Part shown: positions 1 to 5,743 of the stretch, one piece after another
Layout of the letters: each line of letters opens with the position of its first letter
Position numbering within the stretch: position 1 is the first letter of the stretch
Assembly (NCBI GenBank): GCA_023454395.1
Contig: JAEYFY010000360.1
Span: 1 to 7,113 of the forward strand
Length of the DNA stretch: 7,113 nucleotides
Direction of reading: 5' to 3'
Source of the DNA: Pseudomonadota bacterium
Lineage (GTDB): Bacteria; Pseudomonadota; Gammaproteobacteria; Enterobacterales; Enterobacteriaceae
Position numbers and translations under genes: made by a program
The notes under the pieces: model-generated
What the model was told of the DNA's origin: nothing
The model's input: the letters and a program-made list of their open reading frames with translations, nothing else
Databases searched by the model: none

Positions 1-118
1 ACCAACGCAATATTGTTCAAGATTCATATTTTTTATACGGAGAAGACCGATAATCATCCTAAAATGGAATAATTAGTGTCAATGGTTATCTCCCTCGTAA
101 GAATTAAAAAGGAATAAC

Positions 119-1582
119 ATGTCTCAACCAGCTATCAACAATGATACTGCGGCTGCCATCAATCCGTATTCACAAAAAGTGGCACACCTGCGTCAGCAAA
201 TTTTGAGTATCTTTCTCGAAGATGATCATTTTGTTGAAACCGTTTTAGGTGAAGCAAGTGAAAATGATAGGCTGAGCCACCACGAACTTCATGAAAAAAT
301 CACCACTGTTAGAGAATTACTACAAGATCTACACGCGGCAGATATTGCAGATATTCTTGAAGCCCTTCCCTATGATGAACGTCTAGCCTTATGGCATTTG
401 GTTGATAATAATGAACGTGGTGCTGTTTTAGTCGAAGCTTCTGTCGCCGTTTGGGACAGCTTAATTAAAGATATGACTGACCGTGAGTTATTACGATCGG
501 TCGCCACATTACATGTGGATGAACAAGCGTACATCGCAGAGCACTTACCTCGCGATACCATGCGCCGACTTCTTACCTATTTAGAACCAAGTCTGCGTAA
601 TAGGATAAGAGAAGTACTTCAATATCCCAAAGACAGCGTTGGTCAGATGATGGATTTTGAGTTCGTCACTGTGCGAGGCAATGTTACGTTAAAAACGGTA
701 CAGCGTTATCTACGCCAACGAGGCTCTATTCCTGAAGCAACGGATAAAATTTTCGTTATTGATAATAAAAACCATCTATTGGGCGAACTTCCATTAACCA
801 CTGTTTTAACGCAATCGCCTGATAAACTTGTCTCTGATGTAATGAAAACAGACACCGTGAGCTTTATGCCTGAAGAAAAAGGCGAAGACGCAGCGGGTGC
901 GTTCGAACGTTATGACTTAATTTCAGCGGCTGTTGTTGATAGTAATGGTCTTCTAATGGGTCGATTAACCGTTGAAGATATCGTTGATAACATGCATGAA
1001 GAGAGCGATACCAATATTCGTCGTATGGGGGGGTTAAGCCCAGAAGAAGACGTTTTCGCACCTGTCGGACAAGCGGTTAAAACACGTTGGACTTGGCTTG
1101 CTATCAACTTATGTACTGCTTTCGTTGCCTCTCGTGTTATCGGTGTCTTTGAAGATACTATTTCCCAATTAGTTGCTCTCGCCACATTGATGCCGATTGT
1201 TGCGGGTATTGGGGGAAATACAGGTAATCAGACCATCACAATGATTGTCCGCGCATTAGCGCTACACCAAATTCAAACTGGAAGTTTTTCTTTCTTAATT
1301 TTAAGAGAACTTGGCGTTGCCTTTATTAATGGCGTTGTTTGGGGAGGAATAATGGGAATTGTCACCTTCCTTCTCTATGGCGACCTTGCTATGGGTGCGG
1401 TAATGACAATGGCGATGGTATTAAACCTCTTAATGGCTGCCATGATGGGTGTATTGATCCCAATGACAATGATTAAATTAGGTAAAGATCCCGCTATTGG
1501 TTCGAGCGTGATGATAACCGCTATTACAGATACAGGTGGTTTCTTTATCTTCTTAGGTTTAGCGACTATCTTCTTAGTTTAA
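119..1582 (+). CDS. mgtE: MgtE-family magnesium transporter (complete)
   Basis: Inner-membrane Mg2+ channel/transporter that moves magnesium into the cell and closes when cytosolic Mg2+ is high. The 487 residues show the full family order: a helical N domain (about 25-165), a pair of CBS domains (about 170-300, after YPKDSVGQMM) and five membrane helices (about 325-487). The pore-lining signature PIVAGIGGNTGNQT lies at 359-372. Asp471, in TAITDTGGFF of the last helix, matches the position of the ion-selectivity aspartate (Asp432) of Thermus MgtE. Length is usual for the family. The ATG is preceded by AAGGAA (109-114) at normal spacing. The gene is monocistronic as far as can be seen, since a strong terminator follows 18 bases after the stop. 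The 118 bases upstream show no convincing promoter and no recognisable magnesium riboswitch. Control in this family is mainly through Mg2+ binding to the N and CBS domains, which is known of the family and not seen here. Confidence 0.96.
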   Translation: MSQPAINNDTAAAINPYSQKVAHLRQQILSIFLEDDHFVETVLGEASENDRLSHHELHEKITTVRELLQDLHAADIADILEALPYDERLALWHLVDNNERGAVLVEASVAVWDSLIKDMTDRELLRSVATLHVDEQAYIAEHLPRDTMRRLLTYLEPSLRNRIREVLQYPKDSVGQMMDFEFVTVRGNVTLKTVQRYLRQRGSIPEATDKIFVIDNKNHLLGELPLTTVLTQSPDKLVSDVMKTDTVSFMPEEKGEDAAGAFERYDLISAAVVDSNGLLMGRLTVEDIVDNMHEESDTNIRRMGGLSPEEDVFAPVGQAVKTRWTWLAINLCTAFVASRVIGVFEDTISQLVALATLMPIVAGIGGNTGNQTITMIVRALALHQIQTGSFSFLILRELGVAFINGVVWGGIMGIVTFLLYGDLAMGAVMTMAMVLNLLMAAMMGVLIPMTMIKLGKDPAIGSSVMITAITDTGGFFIFLGLATIFLV

Positions 1583-1599
1583 AACACCCTTATTACACT

Positions 1600-1635
1600 A
1601 ACGCCACTGATAATAAAATACAGTGGCGTTTTTTT
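1600..1635 (+). terminator. Rho-independent terminator of mgtE
   Basis: A perfect 10-base stem, AACGCCACTG (1600-1609) with CAGTGGCGTT (1621-1630), and an 11-base AT-only loop are followed directly by a run of T on the + strand. On the - strand the stem is not followed by T, so it should act mainly on mgtE transcripts and not on the convergent small gene. Confidence 0.92.
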
Positions 1636-1653
1636 ATGTCCATCAAACAGATA

Positions 1654-1875
1654 TTAGACCGTTGTTGATAGGTAATAATAGACAAGCAACAATGCAATAA
1701 CGAGTGAAGTAATAAAAGTCTTTTTAACAGAGGTACTTAATAAATAACTGTCATTTTGATTGGCGTCATTAAGCATGGCTTTTAATACTAAACCACCGCC
1801 TAATGCGACGATAGAAAGTGATGCGAACAAAAAAATTGCAGCTAAGAGAGCAGTACTGATTGAGATAGGGATCAT
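1654..1875 (-). CDS. Small two-helix membrane protein, function unknown
   Basis: A 73-residue protein that I do not recognise. It has two hydrophobic segments (about 7-34, containing the glycine-rich ALGGGLVL, and about 53-70, rich in Leu and Tyr). They are joined by a polar loop, KAMLNDANQNDSYLLSTSVKK, so a hairpin membrane topology is likely. The lysines flanking the loop suggest that it faces the cytoplasm with both ends outside. I take it as a real gene because a consensus AGGAGG (rc of about 1880-1885) sits just before the ATG, a perfect TATAAT lies about 33 bases upstream of the start, and the hydrophobic pattern is protein-like. It converges on mgtE, with its stop about 20 bases beyond the mgtE terminator. 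A link to magnesium transport is only a guess from position. No T-tailed terminator is visible for it on the - strand. Confidence 0.7.
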   Translation of the reverse strand: MIPISISTALLAAIFLFASLSIVALGGGLVLKAMLNDANQNDSYLLSTSVKKTFITSLVIALLLVYYYLSTTV

Positions 1876-1907
1876 AAATCCTCCTGTTCAATTGACTTCC
1901 CGATGTA

Positions 1908-1913
1908 ATTATA
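1908..1913 (-). promoter_or_regulatory. Possible -10 box for the small membrane protein
   Basis: The - strand reads TATAAT, a perfect -10 hexamer, about 33 bases upstream of the start codon. No good -35 hexamer lies 16-18 bases further upstream (GCATCA is the best, with two matches). AT-rich sequence makes chance -10 boxes common, so this is a candidate only. Confidence 0.4.
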
Positions 1914-2060
1914 ACCAAGAATAATTTTTTTGATGCCTCTTTTTGTTTTTATTTTCAACTTAACTGAAAAGCGCACAAAAGCCACAATTTGCATAAAAAC
2001 ACAAAAATAAAATTATCATTATAAATTTCATTGGATTTTAATCTCAAAAAATAAACCAAT

Positions 2061-2079
2061 ATTGAAATTAAATTTCAAT
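2061..2079. repeat. 9-base inverted repeat in AT-rich spacer
   Basis: ATTGAAATT and AATTTCAAT flank a single central A with perfect symmetry. An overlapping second symmetry pairs AATATTGA (2059-2066) with TCAATATT (2083-2090). This could be a binding site for a dimeric regulator, but low base complexity makes chance symmetry fairly likely. Confidence 0.45.
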
Positions 2080-2100
2080 GCATCAATATTTAACATACAG

Positions 2101-2112
2101 TAGAATATTCTA
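2101..2112. repeat. 12-base perfect palindrome
   Basis: TAGAATATTCTA is fully self-complementary. It lies about 530 bases before the MHS transporter and 190 bases behind the -10 candidate of the small membrane gene, so any regulatory target is unclear. AT-rich sequence makes such palindromes cheap. Confidence 0.35.
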
Positions 2113-2249
2113 ATATTTCATTTTCTATCAGATCAAATCTTTCATTATTAATACTATTAGCTTTCTTAATTATCTAATAATAAGTTAATTTATGGAATAA
2201 TAATAAATTAGCTCATACCTTAATTTATTATTCCCTTGTTTATTTAGAC

Positions 2250-2267
2250 TTGAATAAATATATTCAA
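2250..2267. repeat. 7-base inverted repeat, possible operator
   Basis: TTGAATA and TATTCAA are separated by AATA, giving an 18-base symmetric site of the size many dimeric helix-turn-helix regulators use. It lies upstream of the MHS transporter. No regulator for it is visible in the window. Confidence 0.4.
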
Positions 2268-2643
2268 CACAAAACCTTTTTTATTTAAAAACACTAAAAT
2301 ATTATTCATTTTAAATTCATATAATAATTTTATTATATATTGTTGAAATTTAATTAAACGGAGTTTAATAATGGATTTCATCTATTAAATAAAACTGAAA
2401 ACCTAAAATATATTGATTTACAGCTAATAATGTTGTTTTAATTTCATCTATTTACATCATTAAGAGCTTCCTGTTATAACTTAAACCATCATCACAACAT
2501 TATTCTTTCTCGTATAAATAGCCTTTAAATAACCTTTCCCTGTTATTTATTTTCGCCCTATTTTATTCGCACATTTAAAAAGAATCTAATTGTGATTTTA
2601 TTACTTATTATTTTTATCACGATGATTATTATAGGTTGTTATT

Positions 2644-4017
2644 ATGACATCACAATCACACTCCACTCAGCCGTTGAGTCAACCTACGGCAAGACCATTA
2701 AATCGCAGCGACTATAAAACGTTGGGTTTATCCTCACTAGGGGGAACTTTGGAGTTCTATGATTTCGTGATCTTCGTGTTCTTTACGAAAACATTGAGCC
2801 ACTTGTTCTTTCCTGGCGATAACGCCTTTATTGCACAAATGCAGACATTAGGTATCTTTGCAGCCGGTTATCTTGCTCGTCCTTTAGGTGGCATTATTAT
2901 GGCACACTACGGAGATATTATCGGGCGTAAGCGCATGTTTACCTTAAGTATCTTCTTAATGGCTGTACCAACATTAGTTATTGGTTTATTACCAACTTAT
3001 GCCAGTATTGGTATTGCAGCGCCATTATTGTTGTTATTAATGCGCATTATGCAAGGTGCAGCTATTGGTGGTGAAATGCCGGGAGCTTGGGTATTTATCG
3101 CAGAGCACACCCCAAAACAACGTTATGGCTTAGGTGTAGGCACATTAACCTCTGGCATTACTGGCGGTATTTTATTAGGTTCAATCGTAGCGATTGTGGT
3201 CCAACGTAGCTATAGCGCCCAAGAAGTTAGTGATTTTGCATGGCGTATACCGTTTATTTTAGGTGGCGTGTTCGGTTTGATTTCTGTTTATTTGCGTCGC
3301 TTCTTACAAGAAACGCCAATCTTTAAAGAGATGGCAGCGAAAAAAGCGTTAGCACAAGAAATGCCTGTGGTTTCAGTGATTAAAAATCACAAACAAGCCT
3401 GCTTAATTACTGCGGTATTAACATGGTCTTTATCAACGGCGATTGTTGTCACCATTTTGATGACCCCCGGTGTCATTGTTGAAGGGATCTATAAAATTGA
3501 TAGAACGACATCATTAGAAGCAAACTGTGTTGCAACATTAACCTTAACCTTAGGTTGCATATTCTGGGGTTGGATTAGTGACAAGTTAGGAACACGCGCA
3601 TCAATGACATTATCATGGGGTGGTTTGATTGTTACCGCATTCCATTTCTATGGCAGTTTAGATGCAGCAATGTCAGGTTTTCAGTTAGCATTTAACTATG
3701 GTTTGATGGGCTTTTTTGTTGGAGCGATTGCAACTACACCTATCGTTAGCACAAGAGCATTTCCACCATCAATTCGTTTTTCTGGTTTGTCTTTTGCTTA
3801 CAATATGGCTTATGCCTTATTCGGTGGCTTAACACCAATGTTAACAGGAATATGGTTAGAAAAAACGGCAATGGCAGGTGCATATTATGTTGCAGGCGTA
3901 TCATTATTAGCGATTGCAGTCGCCTTCTTACCTTTAGCTTATAAAGGTTGGACAGCCGTTAAACCCACAACTCGCGAGAAAGATGTTGCATTACACGTTG
4001 ATAAAGTGATCGGTTAG
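2644..4017 (+). CDS. MHS-family (MFS) proton symporter, substrate unknown
   Basis: Inner-membrane secondary transporter of the metabolite:H+ symporter branch of the major facilitator superfamily, the group containing ProP, ShiA and YhjE. At 457 residues it has the usual length and about 12 hydrophobic helices. Family marks are GGTLEFYDFVIF in helix 1 (33-44), the loop 2-3 motif GDIIGRKRM (90-98), MRIMQGAAIGGE (133-144), FAWRIPFILGG (198-208), FLQETPIF (220-227), and the hallmark FPPSIRFSGLSFAYN (373-387) followed by FGGLTPML (393-400). Substrates in this family include organic acids, osmolytes and shikimate, and the sequence does not let me choose. The first ~25 residues are polar and Ser/Thr/Gln-rich. 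The ribosome site is weak (AGG about 8 bases before ATG). Leucine is mostly written TTA. A strong terminator follows, so it is probably transcribed alone from the long AT-rich spacer before it. Confidence 0.9.
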   Translation: MTSQSHSTQPLSQPTARPLNRSDYKTLGLSSLGGTLEFYDFVIFVFFTKTLSHLFFPGDNAFIAQMQTLGIFAAGYLARPLGGIIMAHYGDIIGRKRMFTLSIFLMAVPTLVIGLLPTYASIGIAAPLLLLLMRIMQGAAIGGEMPGAWVFIAEHTPKQRYGLGVGTLTSGITGGILLGSIVAIVVQRSYSAQEVSDFAWRIPFILGGVFGLISVYLRRFLQETPIFKEMAAKKALAQEMPVVSVIKNHKQACLITAVLTWSLSTAIVVTILMTPGVIVEGIYKIDRTTSLEANCVATLTLTLGCIFWGWISDKLGTRASMTLSWGGLIVTAFHFYGSLDAAMSGFQLAFNYGLMGFFVGAIATTPIVSTRAFPPSIRFSGLSFAYNMAYALFGGLTPMLTGIWLEKTAMAGAYYVAGVSLLAIAVAFLPLAYKGWTAVKPTTREKDVALHVDKVIG

Positions 4018-4060
4018 GTCTTTATCAATATCACAGGATGTTCTACCAGTCCCCTTACGC

Positions 4061-4092
4061 AATACCGCCCTTATTAAGGGCGGTATTTTTTT
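4061..4092 (+). terminator. Rho-independent terminator of the MHS transporter
   Basis: AATACCGCCCTT (4061-4072) pairs perfectly with AAGGGCGGTATT (4076-4087), giving a GC-rich core and a very short loop. The T run extends to 4092. It should isolate the RES-domain gene from transporter transcription, so that gene needs its own promoter. Confidence 0.95.
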
Positions 4093-4138
4093 GTGATTTG
4101 CAGTTTTTCTGAATTTTATTTCTTTAAAGATCAAAGTA

Positions 4139-4167
4139 TTGATAAGGTGTTATTTGCTCTTTACCCT
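4139..4167 (+). promoter_or_regulatory. Predicted promoter of the RES toxin-like gene
   Basis: TTGATA (4139-4144, five of six consensus bases) and TACCCT (4162-4167, keeping the key T, A and final T) are separated by the ideal 17 bases. Transcription would start near 4174, about 37 bases before the ATG. The weak -10 suggests modest output. The preceding terminator makes an independent promoter here necessary. Confidence 0.55.
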
Positions 4168-4197
4168 ATTCAAAGCGCTGTTTTTTTAATAGGGAAG
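4159..4197. promoter_or_regulatory. Candidate operator at the toxin promoter
   Basis: CCCTATT (4164-4170) and AATAGGG (4188-4194) form a perfect inverted repeat separated by 17 bases, across the -10 box, the predicted transcription start and the distant AGGG ribosome site. The sequence CTTTACCCTATT (4159-4170) matches nine of twelve bases of the operator arm CTTTACACTTTA found at the antitoxin promoter, and the arm spacing there is nearly the same (16). A shared regulator is inferred. Seven-base repeats can arise by chance. Confidence 0.35.
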
Positions 4198-4210
4198 ATT
4201 AAAAAAATCC

Positions 4211-4897
4211 ATGAAATATCAAAATAGAAAAATGCTTTACACAAAGCTGAATGAGCTAGAATTCCAAGGTTATATCCCTTATAAAATACAAAGAAAAAAA
4301 CAACAAAAACGATGGCAATGGAAGCCTTATTCATCAGGCATTCATTATGCGATACCAAATCATCCTCTAGAAATGGGACGCTATAATGATCCATCAGCAA
4401 GGACAGGGATTTGCTACACCGCTGATTATGCCGTTATTGCCATAGCTGAATCTTTAGGGCGTCTTTATCAAAATAACAAAACATTTATTCTTGGATTGAG
4501 TGACTTAAAAAAAGCACAAATATATACACTCAACACTACACGAAAAACAAAACTCATTGATATGTCAAAATTACAGGGCATACTGCATATCACTGCGGAT
4601 AAAACTATGGGTAAACGTTATAATTTTACTCAATCCATTGTTGATTGGGCTGCCAATACACCTGAACTTGATTATGATGGTATAACCTATCCTTCAAGAC
4701 ACTATTTGGGAATGTGTACTGCGTTTTGGGCTAGAAAAGAGCGTATTAATCCTTTAGCAGAAATATCACACTGCTCTCTCGATATTTATCATGATGATAA
4801 AAAAGAAAATTTTCCTCAGAATTGGCAATATGATGATATTTCAGGTATTGAGATCATTACAGAAACATTAAGATTTGAGATTAATGCGGATGAGTAA
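4211..4897 (+). CDS. RES-domain toxin-like protein (putative NAD+-degrading)
   Basis: A 228-residue protein with a RES domain (about 35-185). RES toxins such as MbcT and ParT have an ADP-ribosyltransferase-like fold and either break down NAD+ by phosphorolysis or modify a target protein. The residues expected of the active centre appear intact: Arg57 in MGRYNDP, Tyr69 in GICYTA, Glu80 in VIAIAESLGRL and Ser162 in YDGITYPSRHY. The domain is preceded by a strongly basic stretch (KIQRKKQQKRW, 25-35) and followed by an acidic tail. The ATG is the first possible start in frame, since TAG stands at 4190-4192. The only ribosome-site-like AGGGAAG ends 13 bases away, so translation is probably weak, which suits a toxin. 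It converges with the antitoxin-like gene, where known systems normally place the antitoxin upstream in the same operon. The domain call is from motifs; toxicity is inferred. Confidence 0.82.
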   Translation: MKYQNRKMLYTKLNELEFQGYIPYKIQRKKQQKRWQWKPYSSGIHYAIPNHPLEMGRYNDPSARTGICYTADYAVIAIAESLGRLYQNNKTFILGLSDLKKAQIYTLNTTRKTKLIDMSKLQGILHITADKTMGKRYNFTQSIVDWAANTPELDYDGITYPSRHYLGMCTAFWARKERINPLAEISHCSLDIYHDDKKENFPQNWQYDDISGIEIITETLRFEINADE

Positions 4898-4919
4898 ACA
4901 GCTCGAATTGAGCTGTTTA
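4895..4919. terminator. Hairpin between the convergent toxin and antitoxin stops
   Basis: TAAACAGCTC (4895-4904) pairs perfectly with GAGCTGTTTA (4910-4919) around a GAATT loop. The left arm begins with the toxin's TAA stop codon, and the antitoxin-like gene's stop codon starts at the next base, so the hairpin fills the whole gap. Symmetry would let it act in both directions, but neither strand has a proper T run after the stem (only TTTAT on +), so termination may be leaky and the two transcripts may overlap. Confidence 0.6.
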
Positions 4920-5552
4920 TCAAAAAGAAATATGTTTGCCAAAAAGTTTAGTTTGATGAATTATTTCCTGCATTTGTTCACTCATACGACCATATTTTTT
5001 TAATATTTCGATAATATTCAGATCCTTATCATCATCATCAAAAAAATACATATTGGTTAAAAATGACACTTTTGTTGTTGAACTCAGATCACCCAATAAC
5101 ACCAAAATTTCTTCTAACCCATCAATTATTTTATTACCATCAAACTGAAATAGTGGTAATCGGTATTCTCCTCCAACTTTAACCGCTAATAATTTATTGG
5201 CTTTCAGACGATTATTAATTGTTTGACGTTTAACATCCAAAATTTCAGCCGCTTGGCTTGTTCGGCAAACTCCACCTAATGCTGTTAGTTGTTCTGAAAA
5301 TTTAATCGCCCCTTCATTTAAGCGAGCAATTTTTTGTTGTTCTCTCGGAGATATTTCACAGGCTCGTTCAAGTTGAGTTTCAAAAATAAGCTTAGCTAAC
5401 TCATTATCAGTCATCTCTAAAGCATGAGTTAAGCTTTTTTTCTCTGCTAAGGCTCCAACTAGCTCTTTTGTCAAATTAGCCATTCTTTTAAGAACAGCCG
5501 TTCTCTCTACTGAGAGTTGTTGTATTGATCTTTTTTGCATTGTGCTGTTCAT
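4920..5552 (-). CDS. Putative antitoxin: HTH plus MbcA/ParS/Xre-like C-terminus
   Basis: A 210-residue protein, probably the DNA-binding antitoxin for the adjacent RES protein. Residues 1-90 are charged and probably helical, perhaps coiled-coil. Residues 92-135 form a MerR/excisionase-type helix-turn-helix with wing (GGVCRTSQAAEILDVKRQTI, then KLLAVKVGGEYRLP). Residues 136-210 (FQFDGNKIIDGLEEIL, LLGDLS, then the end) follow the layout of the toxin-binding domain of the MbcA/ParS/Xre family. The usual GGRTPLE-like segment is replaced by an acidic DDDDKDLNIIEIL (172-184). I chose ATG at 5552 over the in-frame GTG at 5558, because the consensus GGAGG (- strand, 5563-5559) is six bases from the ATG but touches the GTG. 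The strong ribosome site and perfect -10 box suggest that it is made in excess of the toxin. Antitoxin function is inferred from domains and the toxin neighbour. Confidence 0.78.
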   Translation of the reverse strand: MNSTMQKRSIQQLSVERTAVLKRMANLTKELVGALAEKKSLTHALEMTDNELAKLIFETQLERACEISPREQQKIARLNEGAIKFSEQLTALGGVCRTSQAAEILDVKRQTINNRLKANKLLAVKVGGEYRLPLFQFDGNKIIDGLEEILVLLGDLSSTTKVSFLTNMYFFDDDDKDLNIIEILKKYGRMSEQMQEIIHQTKLFGKHISF

Positions 5553-5558
5553 TAACAC

Positions 5559-5606
5559 CTCCTTTACACTTTATTTATTATATGATGAGTAAAGTGTAAA
5601 GAACAA
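5559..5606 (-). promoter_or_regulatory. Promoter and ribosome site of the antitoxin-like gene
   Basis: On the - strand, a perfect TATAAT (5582-5577) lies 18 bases downstream of TTGTTC (5606-5601, a weak -35). Transcription would start near 5570, giving a short leader of roughly 20 bases with AAAGGAGG directly before the start region. The -10 box sits between the two arms of the inverted repeat at 5562-5601. Confidence 0.65.
5562..5601. promoter_or_regulatory. Perfect 12-base inverted repeat operator at the antitoxin promoter
   Basis: CTTTACACTTTA (5562-5573) and TAAAGTGTAAAG (5590-5601) match perfectly across 16 bases. On the - strand one arm fills the space between the -35 and -10 boxes, and the other covers the transcription start and the first bases of the ribosome site. 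A protein bound here would block initiation. Autorepression by the encoded helix-turn-helix protein is the natural reading, as in other antitoxin genes, but it is inferred. Confidence 0.75.
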
Positions 5607-5681
5607 GTATAAATAATAGTCATTTATTTGATTGAAATAGAAGGTATGCAATAAGAATTAAACTTGTTTTTATTCGGAGAC

Positions 5682-5708
5682 AAAAAAGGATGCCTCATGG
5701 CATCCTTT
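5682..5708 (-). terminator. Rho-independent terminator of dtpA
   Basis: AAAGGATGCC (5685-5694) and GGCATCCTTT (5699-5708) form a perfect 10-base stem with a TCAT loop. On the - strand the stem runs into six T (complement of 5682-5687), about 36 bases after the dtpA stop. The + strand also has ATTTTT after the stem, so it may work both ways. It separates dtpA from the antitoxin-like gene transcribed in the same direction. Confidence 0.94.
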
Positions 5709-5743
5709 ATTTTTCTTAAGATTTTATTTTTTAATGGCACAAA

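Larger units (their letters stand above)
1914..2643. other. Long AT-rich intergenic region, no convincing gene
   Basis: About 730 bases separate the small membrane gene from the start of the MHS transporter. The stretch is extremely AT-rich and dense in stop codons in all frames. It holds several palindromes (2061-2079, 2101-2112, 2250-2267), a 12-base direct repeat (2375-2386 and 2441-2452) and a five-codon reading frame with a plausible ribosome site (2371-2388). I see no tRNA, rRNA, CRISPR, insertion-sequence ends or strong terminator. It probably contains the promoter and regulatory region of the MHS transporter, and its composition would suit binding by H-NS-type proteins; both are inferences. 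Several TATAAT-like strings occur, but none pairs convincingly with a -35 box. Confidence 0.6.

Noticed and set aside
1..118. Magnesium riboswitch or promoter before mgtE
   Set aside because: No long conserved stem structure or well-spaced -35/-10 pair can be seen in the 118 bases available. The leader may extend beyond the window.
864..1185. Two reading frames on the - strand inside mgtE
   Set aside because: Both are antisense to intact, conserved MgtE sequence and show no protein family features.
2591..2607. CRP-type site TGTGA before the MHS transporter
   Set aside because: The left half matches, but the right half (TACTT in place of TCACA) shares only one base, so a CRP site is not supported.
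4170..4400. 76-residue reading frame on the - strand opposite the RES gene
   Set aside because: It lies antisense to the well-supported RES domain, has no sensible ribosome site, and is explained by the A-rich coding strand reading as Phe/Ile-rich in the opposite direction.
5556..5558. GTG start giving a 212-residue antitoxin-like protein
   Set aside because: It directly abuts the ribosome site GGAGG, so it is too close. The ATG six bases downstream has the proper spacing.
5602..5668. Inverted repeat AACAAGT / ACTTGTT upstream of the antitoxin promoter
   Set aside because: Seven bases separated by more than 50 in AT-rich DNA is within chance expectation, and the placement has no clear meaning.
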